Below are positions 39,814-48,869 of a DNA stretch of 59,276 nt, piece after piece; within the stretch, counting starts at the first letter, position 1, and each line of letters opens with the position of its first letter. The translations under genes and the position numbers were made by a program. The DNA is from CAZFDT01 sp964518335. Its GTDB lineage: Bacteria; Planctomycetota; Phycisphaerae; Phycisphaerales; Phycisphaeraceae. The stretch is taken from positions 1 to 59,276 of the forward strand of contig CAZFDT010000029.1 of the NCBI GenBank assembly GCA_964518335.1, read 5' to 3'. The notes under the pieces are model-generated. The model did no database searches. It had not been told where the DNA came from and saw only the letters and a program-made list of their open reading frames with translations.

Positions 39814-41643
39814 TCAGCGTGCGGGCTTGGCTTGGCCGTTCTCGAAACGAATGGTCGTCTTGCCGGTGGTCACGTCGAACCAGCGCGGCGCGTCGGTGTG
39901 GCCTTCCCAGCGGATCATGTCGGGCCGCACGCCCTTGCCGAAGGTCGAGTCGATGAAGGCGTTGTCGGTGCACTGCTGGTTGCCGTGGCCGATCTGCACG
40001 AAGCGAAAGCGATCGAGGTCGCCCTCGCGCTCGAAGGTGTTGCGGACGAAGCGGGTGCTGTGGCCTGCGCCGTAGGGTTCGCCCAGCAGGACGTGGCAGA
40101 AGTTGGAGATCACGCGGTTGGCTTCGAAGAGGACGGGCGAGCCGTCGCTGCTGCCGGGCGGGCCTTCGCCGCCGCTGATGACGATCGCGCCGCGGACATC
40201 GGTGGCGGCGTTGTCGCTGATGGCCTTGATGACGTTGTGGCGGATGACGTTGCCCTTCTGCTGGGGGTCGGGGCAGTACCAGACGCCGCGGACCATGCCG
40301 CCGTCGCGGCCGCGGGTGACGAAGGTGTTGTTCTCGACGAGGATGCTCTCGCCGCCCCAGGTCACGCGGAAGCAGTAGGCGCCGGACTGCTCGCCATACT
40401 CGGCCCAGCTCGCCGAGGGCGCGGCGGCCTGGAGGTGGACGAAGTTGTCGAGGACCTTGACGTTGGCGGTGCCCTGCGACAGGGCGCCGATGCCCACGGC
40501 CAGATACCCGCCGCCGAACACGCGGTTGTCGCGGACGACGAGGTTCTTGGCCTTGTACCCGTGGATGCCGGTGCTGTTGGTGGCCATCGAGTCGATGTAG
40601 ATTTCGTTGCGGAAGACCTCGCCACCGTCGGTGGCGGCGTCGATGCCGCGCTGGCGGGTGCGGGCGATGAGGTTGTGGTGCGGACGGGGCACGGTCTGGA
40701 TGGCGGACACGCCCTGGTGGCGGTTGGTGATGGCGGTGCCTTCGTCGATGAGGACGTTGTGGTGCACGTCGATGGGGGGATTCCAGAGCATGCACATGCC
40801 GACGACCTGCTCGCCGTGCCAGCGGATGGTGAGGCCGGCCATTTCGCCGCCGCAGCCGCTCATGGCGCCGACGGGGTTGGCGCCGCGGCCGTTGGCCTGG
40901 GCGCCGTCGCCGCCGGCGCCCTGCACGATCGTGCCGTTGACCACGCGCACGTTCTGGAGGTTGCGCTTGGCCAGCACCACGCCGTGGGGCGCCTGGTCGA
41001 ACCAGACGTTGCCGTCGTCGCTATTGATCGGGGGCATCTTCTGCTGGTTGTAGGTGACGGTGTGGCCGCCCAGGTCCACTGTCACATCGCCGCTTTCGAT
41101 CACGATGGCCGAGTGGTCGGCGACGAGGTCGGCGGCGACCAGGTAATAGCCCGGCGCGGTGATGCGGTAGGGATGGCCCGGCGGCAGTTGGGTGATCGGC
41201 TTGGGCGTCGCGGGCACGGCGGTGCGGAACGTGCGCGTGGGCGATTCCCAGCGCCGCCCGCGCTCATCGACCCCGGCCATGCGATAGTGGTAGGTGGTGT
41301 TGGGCTTGAGATCGCGCAGGTAGTGAACGTGGGTGTAGTAGTGGCGGTCGGGCGGCGCGGTGGACTGGCCCAGCGAGGCGGTCGGGCCGTATTCCACCAC
41401 GGTCCTGGCGGGCAGTGTCGTCGCCCACGCCACGCACGCCGAGCGCAGCGATGCGTGCGTCCACGAGCTGTCGGGCAACAGCAGCAGCTTGTCGCCGAAC
41501 TTCTCGTAGGTCAGCGGCTCTTTCTCCGCGCCGAACGACTCGGCGCAGAACCGGCTGAACTGGTCGTATGCCGTCTCCTGTGCAGCCGCACCGCTCGCCA
41601 TCGTCATGGCCAGAATCCCGGCCCCGATCCACGTCACACGCAT
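39814..41643 (-). CDS. secreted right-handed parallel beta-helix protein with FN3-like N-domain
   Basis: 609 residues. Signal peptide 'GAGILAMTMASGAAAQE'. Residues ~65-140 form an FN3/purple-acid-phosphatase-like domain ('VVEYGPTASLG', 'VHYLRDLKPNTTYHYRMAGV'). Residues ~165-560 are a beta-helix with PbH1-like rungs, such as 'DVTVDLGGHTVTY', 'NVRVVNGTIVQG', 'AKNLVVRDNRVFGG', 'ESILVENNTFVTRG' and 'RHNVIKAISDNAATD'. This is the fold of pectate and related polysaccharide lyases, but no catalytic residues can be assigned. GAGAAGAAG before ATG sets the start. Likely cotranscribed with the FN3 protein downstream. Confidence 0.75.
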   Translation of the reverse strand: MRVTWIGAGILAMTMASGAAAQETAYDQFSRFCAESFGAEKEPLTYEKFGDKLLLLPDSSWTHASLRSACVAWATTLPARTVVEYGPTASLGQSTAPPDRHYYTHVHYLRDLKPNTTYHYRMAGVDERGRRWESPTRTFRTAVPATPKPITQLPPGHPYRITAPGYYLVAADLVADHSAIVIESGDVTVDLGGHTVTYNQQKMPPINSDDGNVWFDQAPHGVVLAKRNLQNVRVVNGTIVQGAGGDGAQANGRGANPVGAMSGCGGEMAGLTIRWHGEQVVGMCMLWNPPIDVHHNVLIDEGTAITNRHQGVSAIQTVPRPHHNLIARTRQRGIDAATDGGEVFRNEIYIDSMATNSTGIHGYKAKNLVVRDNRVFGGGYLAVGIGALSQGTANVKVLDNFVHLQAAAPSASWAEYGEQSGAYCFRVTWGGESILVENNTFVTRGRDGGMVRGVWYCPDPQQKGNVIRHNVIKAISDNAATDVRGAIVISGGEGPPGSSDGSPVLFEANRVISNFCHVLLGEPYGAGHSTRFVRNTFEREGDLDRFRFVQIGHGNQQCTDNAFIDSTFGKGVRPDMIRWEGHTDAPRWFDVTTGKTTIRFENGQAKPAR

Positions 41644-41686
41644 GTCTTCTTCTCGCTGTGTCAGCCCCGCACGGGCGGACGGGACT

Positions 41687-42928
41687 TCAGATCAGCTCCA
41701 CTTCCACGGTCCACGTGCCGGGCACGAGCACGGGGGCGGCGGCGACGACAAACGTCGAGGCCTCGTCCCGGTAAGCATAGAACCCGTCGGTGTCCGACGG
41801 CGACAGCTCCCGCCCGGACCAGCGCACACAGGCCACATCGCGGTGGCCCGCGGCGCGGATCATGACCCCCCCACCATGTTCGAGCATCGGCCCGTCATAC
41901 GTCACCATGACCGTCTTGAGCCGCGGCGGCTCGGGCAGGATCGACTGGATCGACGTGACAGCACTGCGGTGGCGCCAGATGTCGATGCGGCTGCGACGCC
42001 GCGCCGCCGCCGTCGCTCCGACGGGAACCATGGCCCGGCTGTTCATACCCAGCACCGGCGAATTGGGATAGCCCTCGTAGCGTTGCTTGGGGTGACGCCG
42101 GTTGCCCCACGCCAGGAGCGCCATGATCCGCGCCACGCCCACCTTGGCTGTCAACTCGCGCGGGTAATGATGGCGATTGTCCTCGGTGCTTTCCGTGAGC
42201 ATGACGATGGACTTGAAGTTGCGGTAGGCAAACGCCGTCGTCGAGGCGACGTCGGCGGGCGGCTCGGTCCACCACGCCAGCGGGTGGCTGATGTGCGGCA
42301 GGCCCGCACGCTCGCCCGCGGCCACCATGTCCGCGGCAATGGCGTGGAAGGTGTTGTCGTCCTCGGTGTACGTCTTGGTCTGCGGGTAGAGCACCATGTC
42401 GTAGCTGCACCCGGCGTGGCCCCGCGCGTGCATGTCCACAAACACGTCGGGTGACAGCTCGAAGGCGACCTCCTCGACCGCGCGGCCCTCGGGCGTCGTC
42501 GGGCCGTCCAGACCATGGTCCATGTTCGGGCGCACCCCGTCGGGCGTCTCGTACGAGTCGGCCTCGGCCCCGTCAGGATTGACGTTGGGCATGATCACGA
42601 TCTTCTGCTTGCGCAGCGTGCCGCGCTGCGCGTCGTCGAGCAGGTGCGTCATCAGCCGCAGCGCCACCAGCCGGCCGCTCTCCTCGTTGCCGTGCTGACC
42701 GGCGACGATCAGCACCGTCTGCTTCAAGTCGTCGCTGACGCTCGGATCGGTCAGGGTGACAGCGTCGATCGGCCGGTCCATCGCCGTCAGGGCGACGGTG
42801 CGCACGCTCGCCAGGCCGCCGGCGTCCTGCTGCAGTTGCTCCAGGAAATGGCGGACCTCGCGCGACGTGGGGCTGACCCCGCCCGCGGGCTGATCGGCGA
42901 CCGTCGGGATTCGGGGAAGCACGGACAT
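41687..42928 (-). CDS. M14-family zinc carboxypeptidase
   Basis: 413 residues. Zinc motifs: 'VAGQHGNEESG' (HxxE), 'IMPNVNPDGAEAD', 'FVDMHARGHAGCS' (second-site His) and a 'LTESTEDNR' segment near residue 240 as the expected Glu region. The N-terminus 'REVRHFLEQLQQDAGG' and the C-terminal ~120-residue tail (a beta-sandwich-like domain) resemble peptidases that trim peptide or amide groups from cell-wall or surface material. No signal peptide is evident. GGAG ten bases upstream supports the ATG at 42928; the frame extends to 43033. It diverges from the IclR gene and may be its target. Confidence 0.78.
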   Translation of the reverse strand: MSVLPRIPTVADQPAGGVSPTSREVRHFLEQLQQDAGGLASVRTVALTAMDRPIDAVTLTDPSVSDDLKQTVLIVAGQHGNEESGRLVALRLMTHLLDDAQRGTLRKQKIVIMPNVNPDGAEADSYETPDGVRPNMDHGLDGPTTPEGRAVEEVAFELSPDVFVDMHARGHAGCSYDMVLYPQTKTYTEDDNTFHAIAADMVAAGERAGLPHISHPLAWWTEPPADVASTTAFAYRNFKSIVMLTESTEDNRHHYPRELTAKVGVARIMALLAWGNRRHPKQRYEGYPNSPVLGMNSRAMVPVGATAAARRRSRIDIWRHRSAVTSIQSILPEPPRLKTVMVTYDGPMLEHGGGVMIRAAGHRDVACVRWSGRELSPSDTDGFYAYRDEASTFVVAAAPVLVPGTWTVEVELI

Positions 42929-43191
42929 TCGCAGGGGCTCCACCGGCAGGCCGCCGCCATCCGCCGCGCGGCAGACCGGGGCCTTCGACAGTTTGATCCT
43001 AAATCTCACCGGGATGCGGTCAATAAGTTTCACTGCAATCCCATGCGATTGTCATCTATGATGAATGGTCGGACCGCCCGATCCCCTTGGGCCTTGCGAC
43101 CGTGCGTGCGGCGGCATAGGTTCGCTCGCGGCGGGCCACCGCGACGGGACGCCGATCGCCGGGGACATTCCGGGGCAACGAGGACATTGCC
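42929..43191. promoter_or_regulatory. divergent promoter region between M14 and IclR genes
   Basis: 263 bases separating opposite starts. It includes an AT-rich stretch near 43005-43070, unusual for the surroundings, and a TTGCAGTGA motif on the minus strand near 43030. IclR proteins usually bind in such shared regions. No exact operator palindrome was identified by eye. Confidence 0.45.
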
Positions 43192-44031
43192 GTGGCGCAC
43201 AGTGATCTGGTTCGATCGGTACTGCGAGGGCTGGACATTCTCGATCTGGTCGCGCGCTCGGAGCGCGGCATGACGCTGCAGGAAATCTGCACCGTGCTGG
43301 GGCTCAAGCAGCCGACGGCTTATAACCTGATCCGCACGCTGGTGTCGCGCAACTACGTCCAGCGCACGGCGGCGCCGGTGCGTTACCGGCTGGGGCGCAC
43401 CGTGGTCCATCTGGCCGACGAGGTCTCCAACCACGAGATGGTGCGTCGCGCGGGGCACGTGCTGCAGCGGCTCTACCAGGACATGGTCAGCGTTCTGCCG
43501 CGCACGCCCGAACCCGCCGACGACGTGGCCGTCTCCTTCGCCCAGTCGATCGGCGGCGAAATCCGTCTCATGCTGCGCATCCGCAGCGATCGTCCCAACG
43601 TCGTGACCCGGCCGATGTCGCTGATGGGTCCTTATCGCAGCACGTCGTCGCTGCTGTACCAGGCCTACTGGACGCGCGAGGAGCGGGCGGCCTATCGCCG
43701 CGCCCATCCGTTCGAGGTTCATGGCGCGCCGTGGTGGAAGACCCTGCAGGCCCTGGACAGCTACCTGCTCAACATCCGCCAGGAGGGCATCGCCAGCCCG
43801 CCGATCTATCACCACGATGAGTTTCGCATGTCGGCGCCGGTGTTCGGCGAGGGCCACATGCTGATGGGCGCGATCGGCGTAGGCGTGTGGATGCGGATCA
43901 ACAAGCTGGTGCGCTTCCGACTGACGCGTCTGACGCTGGACGCGGCCAAGGCGCTGTCGGCGCCGCCGACCGCGCCCACGCCGTCGCTGACGCCCACCCG
44001 AGCCGTCCCCCGCGCCATGCCCCGACGATGA
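43192..44031 (+). CDS. IclR-family transcriptional regulator
   Basis: 279 residues. Winged helix-turn-helix at the N-terminus ('GLDILDLVARSERGMTLQEI' then 'CTVLGLKQPTAYNLIRTLVS' and 'YRLGRTVVHLADE') followed by the IclR effector-binding domain ('FAQSIGGEIRLMLRIRS', 'YRSTSSLLYQAYWTREERAA', 'MSAPVFGEGHMLMGAIGVGV'). IclR proteins sense small organic acids or aromatic compounds. Start is GTG with GAGGA upstream. Its stop overlaps the next start as ATGA, so it is cotranscribed with the unknown protein; together with the divergent M14 gene it may control this carbohydrate-related locus. Confidence 0.9.
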   Translation: MAHSDLVRSVLRGLDILDLVARSERGMTLQEICTVLGLKQPTAYNLIRTLVSRNYVQRTAAPVRYRLGRTVVHLADEVSNHEMVRRAGHVLQRLYQDMVSVLPRTPEPADDVAVSFAQSIGGEIRLMLRIRSDRPNVVTRPMSLMGPYRSTSSLLYQAYWTREERAAYRRAHPFEVHGAPWWKTLQALDSYLLNIRQEGIASPPIYHHDEFRMSAPVFGEGHMLMGAIGVGVWMRINKLVRFRLTRLTLDAAKALSAPPTAPTPSLTPTRAVPRAMPRR

Positions 44032-45809
44032 CCACGCCGCTGACCATCATCGTCACGACGCCCACGCGCGACCTGGAGGCGTTCGGCGCCGTGGCCGCGC
44101 TGGCGGCGCGGTTGAAGCGTCACGGCCGCGTCGAGGTGAACGTTGCTGCAGTGGCCCAGGCCGAATCATGCGAGGCGCAGGCGGGCGGCAGCCCCTGGCA
44201 CGCCTACGCGACATACAACCCGGCGCTGGAAAAAATCGTGCCCCACGAGGCGATCGCACCGCACCTGCCCGCCGATGCCGTCGCCGCCAACCGCGCCCTG
44301 CTGCTGGACAAGGCCGCCATCCTCCGACGCCACGGGCTGGGCGCGGCGTTCTGGAACTACCTGCCCAACTTCCTGCCCGAGTCGTTCTTCGAGGCCCATC
44401 CCCACCTGCGTGGGCCGCGCACCGATCATCCTCGCCGCAGCACGCGCGAGGCGTTCGCCCCGTGCGTCGATCAGCCGCAGATGCTGGCCATGATCCGCGC
44501 GATGACGGCGGAACTGGTGCGGCTCGTGCCGGAGCTGGGCACGTTCTACTTCAAGACGAACGACGCCGGGCCGGGGCTGTGCTGGTCGCACTGGCAGTAC
44601 GCGGGATCGAACGGTCCGGCGTCGTGCCGCGGGCGGAGCATGGGACGGCGCGTGCGCGAGCTGATCGACGCGGTGCGCGGCGGCGCGGCGGATGCGGGCG
44701 GGGCGCTGCGCGTGCACTTGAGCGGCAATTTCTCCGCAGGCGAGCTCGACGACATTGCCGCGCAGTTGCCCGACGGCTGCACCGTGCGCGGGCGCGGCGA
44801 GTCGCCTGTCACCGTCGGCACGTTGGCCGATCGCTGCTACCCGGTGCGCGGCGTGTTCGATCCGCTGGGCGTACTCGAATCGCTGCAGGGGCTGCGCGGG
44901 CGCTCGTCGCCGACATTGTTCGTCGATCTGCGCTGCGCCTACGACCGCGCGATGGAGCGGCTGGACACGGCCGAGGCGATCATCGACCTGGTGGACGGCT
45001 TCCTCGCCGCGCCGGCGTGGGGAACGCTGGCGATGCTGCAGCGGCTGCACGAGTGCTGCGTGCGCTGGGCGGGCGACCACGACGCCGCGCGGCTGATGGA
45101 GGCCTTCGTGTCGCTGCGCGAGGCGGTGAAGTTCAAGCAGGCGGCGCTGCCGGGGCTCAGTGCGATCTACGGCGGGGTGTCGATGCGGTTTGTCACGCGG
45201 CCGCTGGTGTTCGATCCGCTGCAGTTGACGCCGCGCGACGAGGCGTATTTCCTGCCGCACGTGTTCAACGTGTCGGTGGAGCGCGCCCGTCTGGACTGGC
45301 TGGATCAGCACGGCAGCCGCATCCGCCCGGCGGCGCTGCTGGGAACCGAGGCGGGCGACCCGCGCCTGTGGACCGCCGACAACGCCGCGGCCCGGTTCGT
45401 CCAGACCGCCAGGGCGTTCGAGTCGCTCGGCGACCCGTGGCGGCGCCAGACGATCGGCCTGCGACTCTATGCGGCCATCGTGCGGAGCTGCGCCCACTTC
45501 TTCGCCGCGCAGGTCATCCGCGACCGTCACGGCCATGGCGCCGACGCATCGCCCGTGGATCCGTGGGCCGGCCATCCCGACGGGGCCGTATTCGCCGAGC
45601 TGTTGCGCGACGAGCTGGACAACGCCGCCGAGTTCGAGCGCCTGCTGCGCGACGGCGGCATGGACGCCATCACGCACGCTCACGGCCCCGTGGTCGAGGA
45701 TACCTTCGTGCTCGGCGCCGATCTGCCCGAGCAGGTCAGGACGAAGCAGCGGCTGATGCGTCGGCACTGGCGCGATGTGGAGGCGGCGTTGGCCCCGCCC
45801 AACCGCTGA
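44028..45809 (+). CDS. uncharacterised TIM-barrel-like protein, glycosidase-like
   Basis: 593 residues, no signal peptide. Recognisable pieces are 'AFWNYLPNFLPESFFEAHPH', 'LGTFYFKTNDAGPGLCWSHW' and 'NGPASCRGRSMGRRVREL', which recall the barrel core of alpha-glucuronidase/GH20-like proteins (a conserved FxTND-xG-CW segment), and an all-helical C-terminal third. No catalytic pair can be assigned, so the name is descriptive. It is coupled to the IclR gene (ATGA) and overlaps the convergent acetyltransferase gene by 74 bases at its end. Confidence 0.65.
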   Translation: MTTPLTIIVTTPTRDLEAFGAVAALAARLKRHGRVEVNVAAVAQAESCEAQAGGSPWHAYATYNPALEKIVPHEAIAPHLPADAVAANRALLLDKAAILRRHGLGAAFWNYLPNFLPESFFEAHPHLRGPRTDHPRRSTREAFAPCVDQPQMLAMIRAMTAELVRLVPELGTFYFKTNDAGPGLCWSHWQYAGSNGPASCRGRSMGRRVRELIDAVRGGAADAGGALRVHLSGNFSAGELDDIAAQLPDGCTVRGRGESPVTVGTLADRCYPVRGVFDPLGVLESLQGLRGRSSPTLFVDLRCAYDRAMERLDTAEAIIDLVDGFLAAPAWGTLAMLQRLHECCVRWAGDHDAARLMEAFVSLREAVKFKQAALPGLSAIYGGVSMRFVTRPLVFDPLQLTPRDEAYFLPHVFNVSVERARLDWLDQHGSRIRPAALLGTEAGDPRLWTADNAAARFVQTARAFESLGDPWRRQTIGLRLYAAIVRSCAHFFAAQVIRDRHGHGADASPVDPWAGHPDGAVFAELLRDELDNAAEFERLLRDGGMDAITHAHGPVVEDTFVLGADLPEQVRTKQRLMRRHWRDVEAALAPPNR

Positions 45810-46614
45810 GCGCCACCGCGCGGCGCGCCATCGTGCAGTACGCGCACCGCGGGTTGCGGCACAACAGCGCCAGCGGGTCGTCCACCAGCAGGGATACGGC
45901 CGCGTCGATGGCGTCGGAGGCCTTGAACAGCAGGCACGTCGCCTCGCCCAGCCGACCGCGCTGCAGTTGGCCTCGACGCTCCAACAGCGCCGCCACCTTC
46001 ACGAACTGCGACGAGTCGCCCGGCGGATCGCGCGGCTCGACCAGCCGCTCAGCGCCCGCTTCATCCACCAGCGTCAGCGCGCGGTCATAGCCCGGATACC
46101 ACGCCCGGCCCAGGTACGGCACGCGCACGATTGCCTCGGCCACGTGAACCACGCTGCACGTGGTCAGATCGCATCCGATCATGAGCACCCGCGCCCCCAC
46201 CCCCGGAAGGGCCGCCAGGTGAAACGGGCTGAGCACGCCCAGACCCGGCGTATCCTCGTGCCCGTCCAGCAGCTCGTCACGCCGCCGCCCCCACGCCGCC
46301 ACCGCGTGCGTCACGTGCCGGCTTCGCCTCACGCCCGGCATCGTGCGGAACACCTCGGTGATGACGCCCGTGCGGCTGGGCGTTAACCGCACGTCGAACC
46401 GCCCGTCCTGCGCGGGATCGGCAAACGTCGGCATCAGCAGCGTCCCCTGCTCGCCCACCGACAACTGCAGCGCCTCGACCACCGCGCGGGGGCCACCCTC
46501 CACCGCCCCGATCGCTTTCATCGACGAATGCACGATCAGCACCTGCGCCGGCGCCACATGACATCGCTCGCGCAGGTCTTGCGTCAGCGATGGGATCGTG
46601 GCGGGTTGGGTCAT
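45736..46614 (-). CDS. AAC(3)-family N-acetyltransferase
   Basis: 292 residues. The core matches the aminoglycoside 3-N-acetyltransferase family: 'VLIVHSSMKAIGAVEGGPRA', 'GEQGTLLMPTFADPAQDGRF', 'VITEVFRTMPGVRRSRHVTH' with its adjacent AVAAWG, 'GVLSPFHLAALPGVGARVLM' and a 'GCDLTTCSVVHVAEA' substrate-pocket segment. The fold is shared with FrbF/YokD-type enzymes that do not touch antibiotics, so a resistance role is unproven. It is not in a resistance or mobile context. The ATG at 46614 begins immediately after the 'FRPMTQ' junction in a longer open frame; the last 74 bases overlap the convergent gene. Confidence 0.82.
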   Translation of the reverse strand: MTQPATIPSLTQDLRERCHVAPAQVLIVHSSMKAIGAVEGGPRAVVEALQLSVGEQGTLLMPTFADPAQDGRFDVRLTPSRTGVITEVFRTMPGVRRSRHVTHAVAAWGRRRDELLDGHEDTPGLGVLSPFHLAALPGVGARVLMIGCDLTTCSVVHVAEAIVRVPYLGRAWYPGYDRALTLVDEAGAERLVEPRDPPGDSSQFVKVAALLERRGQLQRGRLGEATCLLFKASDAIDAAVSLLVDDPLALLCRNPRCAYCTMARRAVALSGWAGPTPPPHRASADASAAASS

Positions 46615-46627
46615 GGGCCGGAAAGGG

Positions 46628-47410
46628 TCAATTGGCGGGCAACGGATAAGTGGAGCTGTATTCGGTGCGGTTGAGCCAGGGGAGCCAGCCGCCGCTGGGG
46701 GTGAAGCGTCCGCGTGCATCGGCGAGCCGACTCTGTGTGCGAGCGCCGCCGTCGGCGTAAAGCACATTGATGCGATCCGAGTGCCAGCGCGCCACCGTCT
46801 CGCCGGTGACGCTGTCGGTTTCCATGTTGTACACCGCGTTGCCGGAGCTGTTGTTGTAGGTGTCGGCAACGACGTACACACGACTGGCCTGCTTCGTCGA
46901 ATCCAGATGGTAATAGCCCGTGCTGCTGTTCCAGTTGTTCGAGTTGTGGTCCCAGACCGGCCTCGACCACGACATGCGCACCCCCGCCACCACGTCATTG
47001 CCCAGGTACCAGTTCATGGCGTACGTGCCGCGCGGCTTGTTGACCACGCCGGGGAAGGATGGACAGTGAAACAGCTTGGGCGCATCCACAAGCGGCGACT
47101 TGCCCATCTGCGCGAAGAGAAAGTTGAACCAGCCGCGCCAGTCCGTCACCGCCGTGCCGTACTTGTTGTAGATCGGCATCACCCAGCCCCGATTCTCCGT
47201 CGCGTAGGAGTGAAGCAGCAGCCCGATCTGCTTCTCGTTCGACAAGCAGCCTGTCGTCCGCGCCGCATCGCGCCCCTTCTCCAGCGCCGGCAGCAAGATC
47301 GCAATCAGCAGCGAGATGATCGACACCACCACCAACAGTTCGATCAGGGTGAATCCGCTTGCGCGGCGCGATGAACGGAGGACACTGGCGTTCGACGTTC
47401 GGCTCCCCAT
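46628..47410 (-). CDS. prepilin-type N-terminal cleavage/methylation domain protein
   Basis: 260 residues. The type IV prepilin signal is clear: 'RRASGFTLIELLVVVSIISL', with the cleavage after Gly and Glu at position 5, then a long hydrophobic helix 'LIAILLPALEKGRDAARTT'. The C-terminal part contains 'ARWHSDRINVLYADGGA', the H-X9-DG motif that closes many planctomycete pseudopilin-like proteins (DUF1559 type). Such proteins occur in large numbers in planctomycete genomes; their exact role (surface or secretion pseudopilins) is unknown. GGAG precedes ATG at 47410. Confidence 0.87.
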   Translation of the reverse strand: MGSRTSNASVLRSSRRASGFTLIELLVVVSIISLLIAILLPALEKGRDAARTTGCLSNEKQIGLLLHSYATENRGWVMPIYNKYGTAVTDWRGWFNFLFAQMGKSPLVDAPKLFHCPSFPGVVNKPRGTYAMNWYLGNDVVAGVRMSWSRPVWDHNSNNWNSSTGYYHLDSTKQASRVYVVADTYNNSSGNAVYNMETDSVTGETVARWHSDRINVLYADGGARTQSRLADARGRFTPSGGWLPWLNRTEYSSTYPLPAN

Positions 47411-47717
47411 GCTTGGGCTCCATGCCCGGAAGCACTGCCCCGCGCGATGGCCTGCTGGTGCTAGGGCGCGCTGGGCGTCGTGACGGATGACAATATGCCC
47501 TCGACCCGCAAAGTCAATTTCTGACAGCAGTTGCGCTCCATCCATGATCATGCCGCATCACGCCCGCCAACCCGCCGACACCGACCGTCGCGCCGCCAGG
47601 CCAGCACTAACCCATTTCAAATGTACGCCTTGCCGCGTGACGCTCCAAGCCCCAATCGCCCGGACGCCGCTGTAGCTTCATCCCTGATAAAGGAAAGGCC
47701 CGCTTGGTGCGACCATT
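47411..47717. other. intergenic region before the prepilin gene
   Basis: 307 bases. Apart from the promoter candidate at 47490-47517 there is no gene or repeat that I can support; 47520-47700 is AT-moderate and unstructured. Confidence 0.5.
47490..47517 (-). promoter_or_regulatory. probable promoter of the prepilin gene
   Basis: On the minus strand TTGACT and TATTGT are separated by 16 bases, with the start codon about 75 bases downstream. Box matches are 5/6 and 4/6 to the sigma-70 consensus. Confidence 0.55.
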
Positions 47718-48869
47718 TCACCGGCAGAACAACTTGATCGCCTCGTGGACCCGGGCGATGACCACGCTCAAAGGCGCTTCGACCTTGGCCCCTGCCGCCC
47801 GTGCGTGCCCGCCTCCGCCGAACTGCTCGGCCAGCCTCGCCACGTTCACCGCGTCCGGCCCCGGTTTGCTGCGGAAGCTCAAGCGCGTGTGCACCTGACC
47901 CCCGAAGCTCGATGAGTCCAGCCGTTCGGGCGTCACCACCGCGCGACCGCCGTTGCCGCCAAACGGCGGCGGCTCCGTGACGAGCACCACCACCTGCACC
48001 GTGGCCACGATCTGCGGCACGTCCACGAACCGCTCGGTCTCTTCCAGCAGCGCCCCCGTCTCGATGAAGTCGCGCGCCCGCAGTGTCATCACCGCGGCCT
48101 TGCCGCCAGCGAGCAGCTCCAGGCTGTCCAGCGCGCGGATCATGAGCTGGAGCTTCTCCGGACGCTCGGTCTGCTCGAGCTGGGCGTACAGCTCACTGTG
48201 ATCGACGCCCAGGCGGATCAGTCTTGCCGCCAGCTCGTGGGTGCGCGGCCGGGTGTTACTGAAGCGGAACCAGCCCGTATCGGAGGCGATGCCCGCGAAC
48301 AGCGCCTTGCGCACGGTGGGCGTGTAGTGCGGGTTCTGCCAGTCCGTCGCCCGCGTGCCGATCGGCGCCGTCCGGCGATCGGGCCCTTCCAGCCCGGGCT
48401 TGTCGGCCAGATAGTCCAGCAGCACCGCCACCACTTCCGCACACGCCGCCGCATCGCCCTCGATATGCCGATGCACGGCGGGGATGTCGCCCGACAGGTG
48501 ATGGTCGATGATCAGCGTCCGGTCCAGGTGCGACTCGATCGCCGGGCGCAGCGGCCCGATCTGGGAGTACGCGCCGGTGTCCACGATCACGTACATCCCC
48601 GCGTCCGGCATGGGCTCGCCCTCGCCCAGCACGCGAACCGGCTCGTCGTCGATGAGCGTCATCAGACTTGCCGGCACCGGGCCCACCACCACGCCCTCGG
48701 CGGCGATCCCCAACTGGCGCGCCGCCGCCACGAGCGCCACGACGCTGCCCATCGCGTCGCCGTCGGGCTTGGTGTGCGTGATCACCACCAACGAAGGCGC
48801 CTCGCGAATGAGTCGTGCGGCGGCGGCCAAATCCAGGCTCGATTCGTATGCGGGTGGCGTGGGGGTCAT
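47718..48869 (-). CDS. nrnA: DHH-family bifunctional oligoribonuclease / PAP phosphatase
   Basis: 383 residues. DHH motifs: 'VVITHTKPDGDAMGSVVAL', 'YVIVDTGAYSQIG', 'RTLIIDHHLSGD' and 'LFAGIASDTGWFRFSNTRPR', then the DHHA1 domain with 'EQFGGGGHARAAGAKVE' near the C-terminus. NrnA-type enzymes degrade 2-5-base RNA oligomers and dephosphorylate 3'-phosphoadenosine 5'-phosphate using Mn2+. Its ATG overlaps the stop of ribF (ATGA), so the two are translated together in the order ribF then nrnA; this pairing with ribosome-factor genes is common in bacteria. Confidence 0.9.
   Translation of the reverse strand: MTPTPPAYESSLDLAAAARLIREAPSLVVITHTKPDGDAMGSVVALVAAARQLGIAAEGVVVGPVPASLMTLIDDEPVRVLGEGEPMPDAGMYVIVDTGAYSQIGPLRPAIESHLDRTLIIDHHLSGDIPAVHRHIEGDAAACAEVVAVLLDYLADKPGLEGPDRRTAPIGTRATDWQNPHYTPTVRKALFAGIASDTGWFRFSNTRPRTHELAARLIRLGVDHSELYAQLEQTERPEKLQLMIRALDSLELLAGGKAAVMTLRARDFIETGALLEETERFVDVPQIVATVQVVVLVTEPPPFGGNGGRAVVTPERLDSSSFGGQVHTRLSFRSKPGPDAVNVARLAEQFGGGGHARAAGAKVEAPLSVVIARVHEAIKLFCR

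Noticed and set aside
45736..46614. Aminoglycoside resistance gene
   Set aside because: The fold matches the AAC(3) family, but the context has no mobile or resistance features and many members of the family act on other amines.
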